The notes: generated by a model not told the origin, from the letters alone. A stretch of 40,249 bases of DNA from Candidatus Omnitrophota bacterium (GCA_016929115.1 JAFGJL010000035.1:1-40249), one strand, 5' to 3'. Counted from the first letter of the stretch, positions 10,095-18,563 are shown. Numbers and translations are program-made.

Positions 10095-11219
10095 TTACAG
10101 GAATGAGCTTGAGACGGAGTCGCATAGGAGGAACCCCTTCCTTTTAAGGGATATCCCCATTGGCACGTTTCCTTCTTTCCGGTATTTCAACAGGCCGTTC
10201 TCAACGAGTTCGGGCAGGGCGTTCTTCTCAAGCTCCATGAAATCGAAACCAGTCTTCTGCCTGAACCATTCAAAATCTATCCCCTCTTTCGTCCTTATCT
10301 TGACCGCGGCCGTCTCTTTCGCGCGCTTTGCAGGCGGCAACTTTTCGCTGGACACGATGAGCGTCTTCCCCTCCCCGCAACGGCGGATATATTCATCGAT
10401 GTCGGACAGGTTCTCTTCGCGGCTGCCGTCTTTATATGATACGGCAGACGCGCCGAGCCCGACGTAAGGATCGTTGCTCCAATATGTAAGGTTATGCCGG
10501 CATCCGAAGCCTTCTTTCGCGAAATTCGACACTTCGTACTGCTTGAACCCGCGCAGCGCGAGACTGTCTATGGCAAGTTCATACATGGCCGCCGCCGCGT
10601 CGTCCTCGAGGGGCTTGACGCTGGAGTTCCTGACCGCTTCCCACAGAGGCGTCTCTTTTTCATATGTGAGGCCGTAGCAGGATATATGGGTTACCGGTAA
10701 TTCCACGGCTTCCCTTATCTCCTTTTTCCATGAATCGACTTCTTCGCCCCATACTCCGTAGATAAGGTCTATATTGATGTTCTTAAAGCCTCTTTTATTC
10801 GCGCGGCGTACGGCATCTATCGCCTGGCGGGCCGAATGGAGCCTGCCAAGCTTCTTCAGTTTTTGCTCCCTCATCGATTGGACGCCGATGCTCAGGCGGT
10901 TGACCCCCGACTCAAGGAAGAGCGCCATCTTCTCGTCAGTCAGGCTTTCAGGATTGGCCTCGACCGTGAATTCGGAGATGGCCGGCAAAAACCTTTTTAT
11001 CGGCGCAAGCAGTTTTTCAAGTAAAGGCATGTCGAGCGCGGTGGGCGTTCCGCCGCCTATATAGACGGTGGCAAAAGGGCTGTTGAGTTTTTCGATCTGA
11101 TCTGTAAGGGCGCTGATATAGGAGGCGGCTGTCCGCTCGTCGTAGACGACGCTGTGGAAGGCGCAGTAGACGCATTTCCTGCGGCAGAACGGGATGTGTA
11201 TGTAGAGGGCTTTTTCCAT
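10095..11219 (-). CDS. hemW: HemW-like radical SAM heme chaperone
   Basis: This 374-residue protein begins MEKALYIHIPFCRRKCVYC, with Cys12, Cys16 and Cys19 as the CX3CX2C cluster site. YIGGGTPTAL, FTVEANPES, NRLSIGVQS, INIDLIYG and a C-terminal LTYWSNDPYVGLGASAVSY follow in HemN/HemW order. HemW inserts heme into respiratory proteins and is often mis-annotated as coproporphyrinogen oxidase. The ATG at 11219 shares one base with the stop of the upstream gene (TAATG), so the two are translationally coupled; 13 earlier in-frame codons belong to that gene. HemW is favoured over true HemN because of the length and the short N-terminus. Confidence 0.9.
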   Translation of the reverse strand: MEKALYIHIPFCRRKCVYCAFHSVVYDERTAASYISALTDQIEKLNSPFATVYIGGGTPTALDMPLLEKLLAPIKRFLPAISEFTVEANPESLTDEKMALFLESGVNRLSIGVQSMREQKLKKLGRLHSARQAIDAVRRANKRGFKNINIDLIYGVWGEEVDSWKKEIREAVELPVTHISCYGLTYEKETPLWEAVRNSSVKPLEDDAAAAMYELAIDSLALRGFKQYEVSNFAKEGFGCRHNLTYWSNDPYVGLGASAVSYKDGSREENLSDIDEYIRRCGEGKTLIVSSEKLPPAKRAKETAAVKIRTKEGIDFEWFRQKTGFDFMELEKNALPELVENGLLKYRKEGNVPMGISLKRKGFLLCDSVSSSFL

Positions 11220-11506
11220 TAATATGTCCGGCCCATCTTCCTCAAGAAGTAGGCGCATCGCTCATCTTTGGGCCATCCCTCGGCTAGGACCTGGCTGATG
11301 GGGACGCATTCGAATTCCCGTCCCGAAACGGTCTTTCTTTTCCCGAGCCTGACAGGATAGATATCGCAATATGTGAGGCCGTTAGCGCCTTTTTTAAGAT
11401 GCGCGCACGGGTCTTCGTCGTAGGCGCCGCAACAGGCGCCGCAGCGCGTGCAGATATCTTCGAGATCCGTTTCTTTGGCCTTTAGGTATGTTCCAAGGTC
11501 GTCCAT
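11219..11506 (-). CDS. YkgJ-like CxxCxxCC cysteine-cluster protein
   Basis: A 95-residue protein with CTRCGACCG near residues 19-27, then CAHL, YCDIYPVRLGKR, an ECVPI segment and a late Cys. This pattern matches the small Zn/Fe-chelating YkgJ family (UPF0153). Function is not established. It ends in a TAATG junction with hemW, so the two are expressed together, and a metal-related role alongside hemW is a reasonable guess. A perfect 6-bp GC hairpin (11524-11537) without a U-tract sits between it and the TPR gene upstream. Confidence 0.8.
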   Translation of the reverse strand: MDDLGTYLKAKETDLEDICTRCGACCGAYDEDPCAHLKKGANGLTYCDIYPVRLGKRKTVSGREFECVPISQVLAEGWPKDERCAYFLRKMGRTY

Positions 11507-11537
11507 GGTGTCACTTGTCAGAGTCCCGCTCGCGGGA

Positions 11538-12548
11538 TCATTCGGAGGTTTTCTGAGGCTCGAATCGTAAACGCCTGGCTTCTTCCTCGTATCTTTTGGC
11601 GTCCCTGTCGCGTTTCATCTTTTTGTACATCCTGGACAGGTTCATCATGACCTTATAGACGGAAGGATGGTCGCTTCCGAGAACTTTCTTGTATATATCG
11701 ACCGCCTTCTTGTAGAGGGGTTCGGCCTTGGAGTATTTGCCCTGGTGGTCATATAGCTCTCCGAGGTTATTGAGGGCGGTCGCGTAATAAGGGTGCTCCC
11801 TGTCGAAAGATTTTTCGCAGATGCTGATGGCCCTCTTGCAGCACTCTTCCGCCTTATCGTATTTTCCATGGAAGAAATAGAGGCCGGCGAGCGTATTCAA
11901 TGTGGTGACGAGCTCATAGGCGTCGGGCCCCTCCACCTTCTCTATGATCGAAAGGACCTCTTCGTAAAGCCCCTCCGCCTCGTTGTATCTGCCGCGGAAA
12001 TAGTTGAGGTCCGCCATATTCCTCAGCGGCTTCGCGATCTGCGGGTCCCTGTTCCCGGCGACTTTCTTGTATATACCGATCGATTGCTCGAAGTTGAGAT
12101 GGGCCATATCTACGTTGCCCTGTAGCATATATACTTCGCCCAGGTTGTTGAGGCCGGCGGCGACCGTTGTATTGTCCACGCCGAGCACTTTCTTGTAGGT
12201 GGCAAGCGCTTTATAATAATACTGTTCGGCCTCCCCGGGCCTTCCGTGGCATTTGAGCGATGTGGCCAGGAGGTCCTGGGCCTTTGCGAGGTTGATGTCA
12301 TCCGGCGGGAGCGTCTTTTCGGCGAGGACAACGGCCTTTTTGGCGACGACGTACGCGGTCCCGTATTGCTTCATCTGGAACCATTCCTCGGCGTCTTTAT
12401 AAAGGCTTTCCCATGTTTCCGGTTTTTGCTCTTCGGCCGTTGCTTGGGGCTCTTGAGGCGCGTTTTCAGGCGGCTCATCGGCAAATGTAACCGGAACTAT
12501 TAAGGAAATTACCAGAAAATATAATATAATAATGAGGGTTACACGCAT
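11538..12548 (-). CDS. Exported TPR repeat protein
   Basis: The 336-residue protein has an N-terminal signal peptide (residues 1-23, ending near TFADE), an acidic Pro/Gln-rich linker, then about six 42-residue TPR units of the kinesin-light-chain type, each with a LNNLGELYxxQGKYxKAE-like core, from about residue 50 to 325. It probably acts as a periplasmic or surface scaffold. A promoter at 12574-12602 and an AGGAGGGGGG site precede it. No partner can be named from the sequence. Confidence 0.88.
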   Translation of the reverse strand: MRVTLIIILYFLVISLIVPVTFADEPPENAPQEPQATAEEQKPETWESLYKDAEEWFQMKQYGTAYVVAKKAVVLAEKTLPPDDINLAKAQDLLATSLKCHGRPGEAEQYYYKALATYKKVLGVDNTTVAAGLNNLGEVYMLQGNVDMAHLNFEQSIGIYKKVAGNRDPQIAKPLRNMADLNYFRGRYNEAEGLYEEVLSIIEKVEGPDAYELVTTLNTLAGLYFFHGKYDKAEECCKRAISICEKSFDREHPYYATALNNLGELYDHQGKYSKAEPLYKKAVDIYKKVLGSDHPSVYKVMMNLSRMYKKMKRDRDAKRYEEEARRLRFEPQKTSE

Positions 12549-12573
12549 CGCTAATACCCCCCTCCTACTATAA

Positions 12574-12602
12574 AGTATACGCTATAAATCGCCTTTTTTC
12601 AA
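12574..12602 (-). promoter_or_regulatory. Sigma70-type promoter for the TPR gene
   Basis: TTGAAA (12597-12602), 17-base spacer, TATACT (12574-12579) on the minus strand, about 20 bases upstream of the expected leader. Confidence 0.6.
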
Positions 12603-12609
12603 ATCAGGC

Positions 12610-14292
12610 TCATCTATATGCGTATTTGTTCGTTATGGGCATCCTCCTGTCCCTGCCGAAGGCCCTTGGAGTGATCTTTATGCCCGGAGGAGATTGCCTT
12701 CTCTTAAATTCGCTGTTATCGACCATGCCGAGCACCCTGCCCACCGTCGCCTTATCAAAACCCATCGATATGATCTTGTCGAACGGCTTATCCTCTTCCA
12801 CATAGGCCTTTATTATGGGGTCGAGCACATCATATGGAGGAAGCGTATCACTGTCCTTCTGGTTGGGCCTGAGTTCGGCTGTCGGCTCCTTGGTCAGGCA
12901 GGATGCGGGTATGGCCTTTCCCAGCGAGTTTCTGTAGCGCGCAAGCTTGTAAACGGTCGTCTTGGGCACATCCTTTATAACGGCCAGCCCGCCGGCCATG
13001 TCGCCGTAAAGGGTGGCGTATCCGGCGCTCATCTCGGATTTATTGCCTGTCGTAAGCAGGAGCCAGCCGAATTTATTAGAGAACGCCATCAGGATATTGC
13101 CGCGTATGCGAGCCTGCAGATTTTCTTCCGCTATGTCCTTCTCGCGTCCGGCAAAATGCGGTTCGAGGGCCTTGAGGTATGAATTGAATATCTGCTCTAT
13201 GGGTATGGTGATCAATTCCGTCTTTAGGTTAGACGCAAGGGCAGCGGCGTCATCCTCCGAGGCCTTGGATGAAAAGGGCGACGGCATGAAGATACCCGTG
13301 ACATTGCCGCTTCCAAGGGCATCCGCCGCCAATGCCGCCACCAAAGCGGAATCGATCCCACCGCTCAGGCCGATGACGGTCTTCTGAAAACCGTTCTTGC
13401 GCACATAGTCCTTCAGGCCCAGCGCGAGGGCCTGATAGATCTCGGCTATAGGTTCGAGCGGCCTTGCATCCCGTTTGGGCAGGATCGGCCTGTCTTTAGG
13501 AGAGGATTTCCCGGCAATATTGACGATCTTTTTTGACAGCCTTGCCTTGCTCGTCGGTATATCGATGTCTACCGCAAGAAGGTCCTCCCTGAAGGCCTGT
13601 GCCCTTCCCGCTATTTTGCCGGCGGCATCCACGACCATGCTCTGGCCGTCAAAGACGAGCTCGTCCTGTCCTCCGACGAGATTGGCGTAGGAGATAGCGG
13701 TCCCGTTGTCCTTTGCCTGGCTCTTTATTATCCCTTCCCTCTCTTTTATCTTGCCCGCGTGGTACGGCGAGGCGTTTATGTTGATGATGAGGCGCGCGCC
13801 GGACAGGGATTGAAGTCTCACCGGGCCGTTCTTCTGCCAGATGTCCTCGCATATATTGACGCCGAAGACGAATTCCCCGAATTTGAACATAGCAGGCTCA
13901 TCGCCCTGGTTGAAATAGCGTTTTTCGTCGAAGACGCCATAATTCGGCAGAAAGAGCTTTCGGGCTACGCCTTTGACCTTTCCTTTATATATGACAGCCG
14001 CCGCATTATAGATCTCGCCGCCTTTCCTGTCGACGAACCCCACGACCGCGGCAATATCGCCGATATCCTTCGCTATGTTTTTTAAGGCGTCCAGGTTGTC
14101 GTCTATGAAATGGGGCCTCAGGAGGAGGTCTTCGGGCGGGTAGCCGGTCACCGCAAGCTCCGGGAACGAAACGATGTCGGCGCCAAGCTTTTCGGCCTTA
14201 CGCGCGTATTCGCCGATCTTTTTAGCGTTGCCTTCGAGATCGCCTACCGTACAATTTATCTGCGCGATGGCTAATCTCAGCTTCTTCTTCAT
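12610..14292 (-). CDS. nadE: Glutamine-dependent NAD+ synthetase
   Basis: The 560-residue two-domain enzyme amidates nicotinic acid adenine dinucleotide to NAD+. The N-terminal nitrilase-type glutaminase has the triad Glu45 (FPELAVTGYPPEDLL), Lys112 (KLFLPNYGVFDE) and Cys148 (NICEDIW). The C-terminal synthetase has the ATP-pyrophosphatase loop SGGIDS (310-315), LTTGNKSE and LTKEPTAELRPNQKDSDTLPPY. It starts three bases after the GAF-ANTAR stop, so the two are co-transcribed. No strong ribosome site is seen, which fits coupling to the gene ahead. Confidence 0.96.
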   Translation of the reverse strand: MKKKLRLAIAQINCTVGDLEGNAKKIGEYARKAEKLGADIVSFPELAVTGYPPEDLLLRPHFIDDNLDALKNIAKDIGDIAAVVGFVDRKGGEIYNAAAVIYKGKVKGVARKLFLPNYGVFDEKRYFNQGDEPAMFKFGEFVFGVNICEDIWQKNGPVRLQSLSGARLIININASPYHAGKIKEREGIIKSQAKDNGTAISYANLVGGQDELVFDGQSMVVDAAGKIAGRAQAFREDLLAVDIDIPTSKARLSKKIVNIAGKSSPKDRPILPKRDARPLEPIAEIYQALALGLKDYVRKNGFQKTVIGLSGGIDSALVAALAADALGSGNVTGIFMPSPFSSKASEDDAAALASNLKTELITIPIEQIFNSYLKALEPHFAGREKDIAEENLQARIRGNILMAFSNKFGWLLLTTGNKSEMSAGYATLYGDMAGGLAVIKDVPKTTVYKLARYRNSLGKAIPASCLTKEPTAELRPNQKDSDTLPPYDVLDPIIKAYVEEDKPFDKIISMGFDKATVGRVLGMVDNSEFKRRQSPPGIKITPRAFGRDRRMPITNKYAYR

Positions 14293-14295
14293 GGT

Positions 14296-15012
14296 CTATT
14301 TTTTCTTCATGTTGTCTATGAGGATTATAGCCTCCGCTATCTCCCTCATCGACTTGCGCAGGTCCATGCTCTGCTTCTGGATCTTCCTGAAGGCCTCATC
14401 CTCCGATAATTTCTGCTCCTTCATTAGGATGCCCTTTGCCTTTTCGATGACCTTTCGCGCTTCAAGCTCTCCCTGGACGACCTTGGTCTTCACTATAAGC
14501 TCCGCGTTCTCTATGACTATGGCGGCCTGGTTCGCGACCGTCGACAGGACGGTGATCTCCTCTTCGCTGAAGTTGTGCGGCCGCGAGGTGTAGTTGTTCA
14601 GCACGCCTATGGCCTTGCCCTTTACGGCAAGGGGGACTGACAGGAGCGACCTTAAGCCCTCTTTTTTGGCGATGTCCTTGTATCTGTATTCAGGTTCGTT
14701 GGAGATGTCGTAGACGGCCAAAGGCTTGTTCTTGAGCGCCACCATGCCGGCTATGCCTTCACCCACTTTGAGCGGCGGTTTTTTATTGTAGGCCTCGCTC
14801 ATCGACTGGGTCGCCTTAAGGACAAGCTCCTTCGTCTTCTCGTCGATCAGCATGAGCGAGCATATCTTGGAGTTCGTGACCTCGGCGGCGACCGTCACTA
14901 TGAGCTTGAGGATGTCCTCCAGGTAGAGGTTTGACGTGATGGTCCTGGATACCTTGGAGATGGCCTCCAGCTGTTTGGCGTGCAATGAGATCTTTTTGCT
15001 TTTTCCGGCCAT
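14296..15012 (-). CDS. GAF-ANTAR domain regulator, predicted RNA-binding antiterminator
   Basis: The 238-residue protein has a short coiled N-terminus (about 8-40), a GAF sensor domain (about 25-175, with LKVGEGIAGMVA and SVPLAVKGKAIGVLN), a helical linker and a C-terminal ANTAR domain (about 185-235, ARKVIEKAKGILM ... AFRKIQKQSMDLRKSMREIA). ANTAR domains bind paired RNA hairpins with six-base loops and prevent termination. No kinase or receiver domain is fused, so the GAF ligand is likely the signal. I start it at the ATG at 15012, where AAGGCAGG precedes; 16 upstream codons derive from a repeat-like sequence. It is upstream of nadE by three bases. Confidence 0.88.
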   Translation of the reverse strand: MAGKSKKISLHAKQLEAISKVSRTITSNLYLEDILKLIVTVAAEVTNSKICSLMLIDEKTKELVLKATQSMSEAYNKKPPLKVGEGIAGMVALKNKPLAVYDISNEPEYRYKDIAKKEGLRSLLSVPLAVKGKAIGVLNNYTSRPHNFSEEEITVLSTVANQAAIVIENAELIVKTKVVQGELEARKVIEKAKGILMKEQKLSEDEAFRKIQKQSMDLRKSMREIAEAIILIDNMKKK

Positions 15013-15093
15013 GGTGCCTGCCTTTTTATACTTCGACAAGCTCAGGATTACCCCGAGCAAGGCAATCGTCCAACGGTAGGCCGCGTCGAGGGC

Positions 15094-16044
15094 TTATTCG
15101 CTGCGCGGCTCTATGTTAGTTCCCCAAAAACGGCTTTCAGGCCCCTCTTGGACCCACCCATTATTTAACCCCAATTTTCTGGCCTCGTCAACTACATTCT
15201 GGTACTCCTCCGGGGCTATCCCCCTCGATATCTCCTTGTAAGAGTAGGCCTTGAAGGTGGGATAATACTGGCTCATAAGGCTTAAATAGGCGTTGCCGGA
15301 TACATTCTCCTTTATGAAGCGGAGCGTCCGGGCCGTCCCCGAGATACCTTCCGGCATGGCGAGGAGCCTTATGATGAGCCCCTGGCGCGCTATCCCGTTC
15401 TCATCGACCGCAAGATCGCCGACCTGGCGCTGCATCTCGATGACGCTTGCGTGGTTATATTCAACGTAATCGGGCGCGTCCGAATAGCGCTTTGCCATAT
15501 TGTCGTCGGAATAGCGCATGTCCGGCATATAGATATCCACTATCCCTTCAAGCGACCGGATGGTCCCGGGCAGGTCGTATCCCCCCGTATTGTAAACTAT
15601 CGGCAGCGTAAGGCCGTTCGCGATGGCCGTCTCCAGCGCAAGGACTATCTGCGGCACGAAATGCGTCGGGCTCACCAGGTTTATATTGTGGCAGCCGAGA
15701 CTCTGGAGGCCTAGCATCATATGAGAAAGCTTCTCTATCGATATCTCCTCCCCGGCGTCGAGCTGGCTGAACCTGTAGTTCTGGCAATAGACGCACTTCA
15801 TATTGCAGTGGGTGAAGAATATAGTGCCCGAGCCGCGGCTTCCGGACAACGCCGGCTCTTCCCCATGATGCGGGGCGTAGCTGTATACGACAGGGTTAAC
15901 AGGGGCCCTGCAATAGCCCTTCTTTCCGCCAGCCCTGTCGGCGCCGCATTTTCTGGGGCATATCGAACAGTGCCCCAGGGAATCTTTTAAAGACGCCTTT
16001 ATCGGCCTGATCTTGTCCAGTTTTTCAGATGGGCTTAAGGCCAT
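15094..16044 (-). CDS. PflA-like radical SAM protein (COG1313 type)
   Basis: The 316-residue protein opens with a four-cysteine segment, CSICPRKCGADR ... GYC (Cys26, 29, 33, 45), then the radical SAM site HCNMKCVYCQNY (Cys80, 84, 87). NLVSPTHFVPQI, PIVYNTGGYD and IYMPDMRYSDD follow. This pattern matches radical SAM proteins annotated as pyruvate-formate-lyase-activating-like or AmmeMemoRadiSam-associated; no formate lyase gene is nearby and the substrate is unknown. The ATG at 16044 lies eight bases after the channel gene stop. A longer in-frame reading is just the channel gene in another frame. Confidence 0.87.
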   Translation of the reverse strand: MALSPSEKLDKIRPIKASLKDSLGHCSICPRKCGADRAGGKKGYCRAPVNPVVYSYAPHHGEEPALSGSRGSGTIFFTHCNMKCVYCQNYRFSQLDAGEEISIEKLSHMMLGLQSLGCHNINLVSPTHFVPQIVLALETAIANGLTLPIVYNTGGYDLPGTIRSLEGIVDIYMPDMRYSDDNMAKRYSDAPDYVEYNHASVIEMQRQVGDLAVDENGIARQGLIIRLLAMPEGISGTARTLRFIKENVSGNAYLSLMSQYYPTFKAYSYKEISRGIAPEEYQNVVDEARKLGLNNGWVQEGPESRFWGTNIEPRSE

Positions 16045-16052
16045 GCTTTTAT

Positions 16053-17060
16053 TTACCTGGCGGAATATCTTCTGGCGAGCGTGAATATGAAGAGGCCGGA
16101 CAGGAATACGCCCGAGAAGGCCTCGGCCGCCGCAAGGAGGCGGAAGAGCACGGATGGCTTCGGTACAAAATCGCCGTATCCGACCGTGGTGAACGTGATG
16201 GCGCTGTAATACAGGTAATCGCCCCATTTCATGGCGTAGTCCGGCACGGCCGGGTCCTGGACCGATCCCAGGGAAAAATAGACGGCGGCAAAAAGCAGTA
16301 TCGTGGAGAGCGCCGATAGGACTATCCGGGAAGGCTTCTCGCCGTAACCGCAAAGCGCGCTCATTATGAGGCTGGGAATATAACGGAGGCTGCCGTTCTT
16401 TTTCAGGATGAGCCTCTCCATCGTCTTCTCCTTGAACGAGGCCCAACTGGCGTCGTTGTGCATGGCGCGTTCCAGGAAGTATTTTTTGAGGTCCCGGTAG
16501 GACTCCTCTGCCGATATCAGTCCGCCTTCGTTGATCTTTGCGCCGGCCGATACCCCGCTCCCCGAAGAGAAGTTGGCTTTTGACAGCGACCTGGCATCCG
16601 TTAGCGTGGTGTGCCAGAGCTTCGCGTTGAACAGGTTCGCGCACCACAGGTCTGAGCCGGAAAGATCGCATTCAGCCAGGTTGGCGTTCACGAGATCGGC
16701 GTTCCACAGCCGCGCGCCGGTCAGGCGCGCCTTTGTGAGGTCAGCGCCCTTAAGTCCGCAATTCGCCAGCTCGCAATTGGAAAGGTCCGCGCCTACCATG
16801 TCGGCGTTTTCGAGGTCGGAATCGAATATGTGGGAACCGGAGAGGTTGGCCTGGGACAGGTTAGCTTTGGAGAGCCTGGCCTTAGCAAGGTGCGCGTTGG
16901 CCAGGTCTATCTTCTGGAGGTTGTACCCGGACAGGTCCTCCCCGCTGTTTACTGCCGCCAGGATCTTTGACCGGTAAGCCGCCTTGTCTTTGAGATGGTC
17001 CCAGCAGTATTCGATCCCTGTCATGGAGGCGTTGACGCATCTTTCGGCCGCGCATTTCAT
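16053..17060 (-). CDS. Pentapeptide-repeat two-TM potassium-type ion channel
   Basis: The 335-residue protein has an N-terminal Cys/His cluster (MKCAAERCVNASMTGIEYCW, then DHL) that may bind zinc, a run of roughly 20 pentapeptide repeats of the A(N/D)Lxx type (about 43-165), a linker, and a C-terminal pore unit: TM1 (about 248-270), pore helix with selectivity filter TVGYGD (292-297) and TM2 (about 305-330). The filter is that of a K+ channel of the Ion_trans_2 type. The repeat domain forms a right-handed quadrilateral helix and is probably cytoplasmic. There is no voltage sensor. It starts 18 bases after the entericidin-like gene. Confidence 0.9.
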   Translation of the reverse strand: MKCAAERCVNASMTGIEYCWDHLKDKAAYRSKILAAVNSGEDLSGYNLQKIDLANAHLAKARLSKANLSQANLSGSHIFDSDLENADMVGADLSNCELANCGLKGADLTKARLTGARLWNADLVNANLAECDLSGSDLWCANLFNAKLWHTTLTDARSLSKANFSSGSGVSAGAKINEGGLISAEESYRDLKKYFLERAMHNDASWASFKEKTMERLILKKNGSLRYIPSLIMSALCGYGEKPSRIVLSALSTILLFAAVYFSLGSVQDPAVPDYAMKWGDYLYYSAITFTTVGYGDFVPKPSVLFRLLAAAEAFSGVFLSGLFIFTLARRYSAR

Positions 17061-17078
17061 GGTATGTTTCTGGTTGTT

Positions 17079-17216
17079 TTATTGCCTGAAGAAGAACGTG
17101 TTGATACCCTTACCCATCCTGTTGCAGTCTTTTCCTACGCCGGATACCGTCTCGCCGCATCCGGCGGCGCAGGCGCTTAAGGCTACCAATACAAGTATCG
17201 CGATGATCGCGCGCAT
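17079..17216 (-). CDS. Entericidin-like small lipoprotein, 45 residues
   Basis: This short frame encodes a hydrophobic signal ending in lipobox LSAC (Cys16), then AAGCGETVSGVGKDCNRMGK, which resembles the mature part of EcnA/EcnB entericidins (TxxGxGKDxxxxG). AAGGAAGGG lies five bases before the ATG at 17216. Entericidins are small membrane lipoproteins of uncertain cellular role; EcnAB of E. coli forms an antidote/toxin pair, but only one gene is present here. It lies between a terminator and the channel gene, so transcription may depend on read-through from 17658. Confidence 0.75.
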   Translation of the reverse strand: MRAIIAILVLVALSACAAGCGETVSGVGKDCNRMGKGINTFFFRQ

Positions 17217-17240
17217 AATGCCCTTCCTTATGTGACTGCG

Positions 17241-17289
17241 AAAAAGCCATATTTCTAGGTTCCCGACAGGAAAAGAAATATGGCTTTTT
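17241..17289 (-). terminator. Intrinsic terminator after the exported helical protein
   Basis: AAAAAGCCATATTTCT pairs with AGAAATATGGCTTTTT over a 16-bp stem with a 17-base loop; U residues follow on both strands. It begins 15 bases past the stop at 17305 and precedes the entericidin-like gene. Confidence 0.8.
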
Positions 17290-17304
17290 CTTGGTCTTAT
17301 ATCT

Positions 17305-17658
17305 CTACTCGGTCTCTTCCGCTGCCTTTACAGGCATCTCTACGGTCCCTACTACCGCGCTTGTGGCCGTATCGACAGTGCCCTTTACAGGCTCGGTGAC
17401 GAGATCGGCTGTCTTCTCGACGTCCCCTGACGTGACCTCGCCAACGGTCTTCACTTCTTTGGCTACGACGTCAACGCTCTTCTTTCCGGTCTCCGCGACG
17501 ATGGTCGCTGAATCCTGCGTCACTTTTGCGGGATAATTGAAGAGCCTCTGCCACCAGGTCTTGGCGGTCGCCTTCTCCTCTGCCGCGAATGCCGCCGCGG
17601 TCATCAGGAAGCAGAGCGCTATCACCAGGCATGCTATCCCAAGGAAATGTTTCCTCAT
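17305..17658 (-). CDS. Small exported helical protein, unknown function
   Basis: The 117-residue product has a signal peptide (about 1-25, cleavage after AAAFA) and a mature part beginning AEEKATAKTWWQRLFNYP, then a Val/Thr/Lys-rich region with loosely repeating TVxxV(T/D)xxVxK units likely to form amphipathic helix. The pattern resembles the C-terminal tail of the AsmA-like protein at 9219. I do not recognise a family. It has its own strong promoter and a GGAGG site, and a strong terminator behind it, so it is likely abundant. Confidence 0.72.
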   Translation of the reverse strand: MRKHFLGIACLVIALCFLMTAAAFAAEEKATAKTWWQRLFNYPAKVTQDSATIVAETGKKSVDVVAKEVKTVGEVTSGDVEKTADLVTEPVKGTVDTATSAVVGTVEMPVKAAEETE

Positions 17659-17696
17659 TTTTTCCTCCTTTCCTTGCGAATTGTTTTATGAGCTAT

Positions 17697-17725
17697 ACTA
17701 TACAACAAAAAAGACGGTTTATCAA
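17697..17725 (-). promoter_or_regulatory. Sigma70-type promoter for the exported helical protein
   Basis: TTGATA (17720-17725), 17-base spacer, TATAGT (17697-17702) on the minus strand, starting two bases after the yqeY stop. Confidence 0.65.
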
Positions 17726-17726
17726 G

Positions 17727-18173
17727 CTATTTTAGGAGGGACATGACGAGCTGGCTTACGGCCTTGCCGTCGGCCTTGCCCTTTACCTTCTCCATGACGA
17801 TCTTCATGACCTTGCCGGCGTCCGATCTGGCTACCGCGCCGGTCTCCGCCAAGGCAGCCTTCACGATGGCCAGGACCTCTTCCTGGCTGAGCTGCTGCGG
17901 CATATATGTCTCAAGGACCTTGAGCTCCTTCAGTTCCTTATCGGCCAGGTCCTGCCGTTTGCCCTTTTCGAACTGCTCGATGGACTCCTTATGCTGCTTT
18001 ACCTGCTTCCGGACGATCTGCACGATATCGTCTTCGTCCAGAGCCTTTAAGTTCTCATCTATCTCCTGCAGCTTTATGGCGGCGATAAGCATCCTGAGCG
18101 CGGAAAGCTTTACGGCATCCCCCTGCTTCAGGGCATCCTTCATGTCCTGGTTGATCTTCTCATAAAGCGTCAT
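17727..18173 (-). CDS. yqeY: GatB/YqeY domain protein
   Basis: The 148-residue protein covers the whole YqeY family: MTLYEKINQDMKDALKQGD, LSALRMLIAAIK, the hinge LETYMPQQLS and a C-terminal KVMKIVMEKVKGKADGKAVSQ segment. YqeY resembles the tail domain of the GatB amidotransferase subunit and is thought to touch tRNA, but a role is not proven. GGGAGGGG lies eight bases before the ATG. No clear promoter was seen in the 121 bases between it and cspA. Confidence 0.9.
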   Translation of the reverse strand: MTLYEKINQDMKDALKQGDAVKLSALRMLIAAIKLQEIDENLKALDEDDIVQIVRKQVKQHKESIEQFEKGKRQDLADKELKELKVLETYMPQQLSQEEVLAIVKAALAETGAVARSDAGKVMKIVMEKVKGKADGKAVSQLVMSLLK

Positions 18174-18294
18174 AAAAACACCCCTCCCTTGCCATGATGT
18201 GCACCGTTGACAATGTTCGCGGTAAGCCCTGCCGAATAGGCAACTTCATGAAAAGGCCGTACAACGATAGCGGGGATCCGAGGAAGCGCTAAAG

Positions 18295-18498
18295 CTACTG
18301 TATCTTGACGACCTTGGTCGCCTGCTCTCCTTTGGGCCCCTGGACGATCTCGAATTGTACTTTTTCGCCTTCTTTAAGGGTCTTGTAGCCTTCACCCTCT
18401 ATGCCGGTGTGGTGGACGAATACGTCCTTGCCCGTATCGGCTACTATGAAACCGAACCCCTTCTTGTCGTTAAACCACTTTACTGTACCCTGTGGCAT
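18295..18498 (-). CDS. cspA: CspA family cold-shock protein
   Basis: The 67-residue single-domain protein has the RNA-binding motifs KGFGFI (RNP1) and DVFVHH (RNP2), and starts with [11 protein letters not shown]. It binds single-stranded nucleic acid and melts RNA structure. AGGGGGTGA precedes the ATG at about 12 bases. Its leader is about 214 bases, long in the manner of cold-shock genes, and includes an intrinsic terminator and a long GC hairpin. Confidence 0.96.
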   Translation of the reverse strand: MPQGTVKWFNDKKGFGFIVADTGKDVFVHHTGIEGEGYKTLKEGEKVQFEIVQGPKGEQATKVVKIQ

Positions 18499-18563
18499 TG
18501 CTGCAGCTCACCCCCTTCCGCGTGGGATACCCGCCTTCACAATCGACGCTCTGTAGCCTCGGC

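Noticed and set aside
15029-15060. CCTGAGCTTGTCGAAG-type sequence ahead of GAF-ANTAR as a mobile repeat
   Set aside because: The motif is familiar from many genomes, but only one copy is in this window, so it cannot be supported here.
16045-16671. 209-residue N-terminal extension on the radical SAM protein
   Set aside because: It lies inside the channel gene in another frame and is Arg/His-rich; the ATG at 16044 follows the channel stop.
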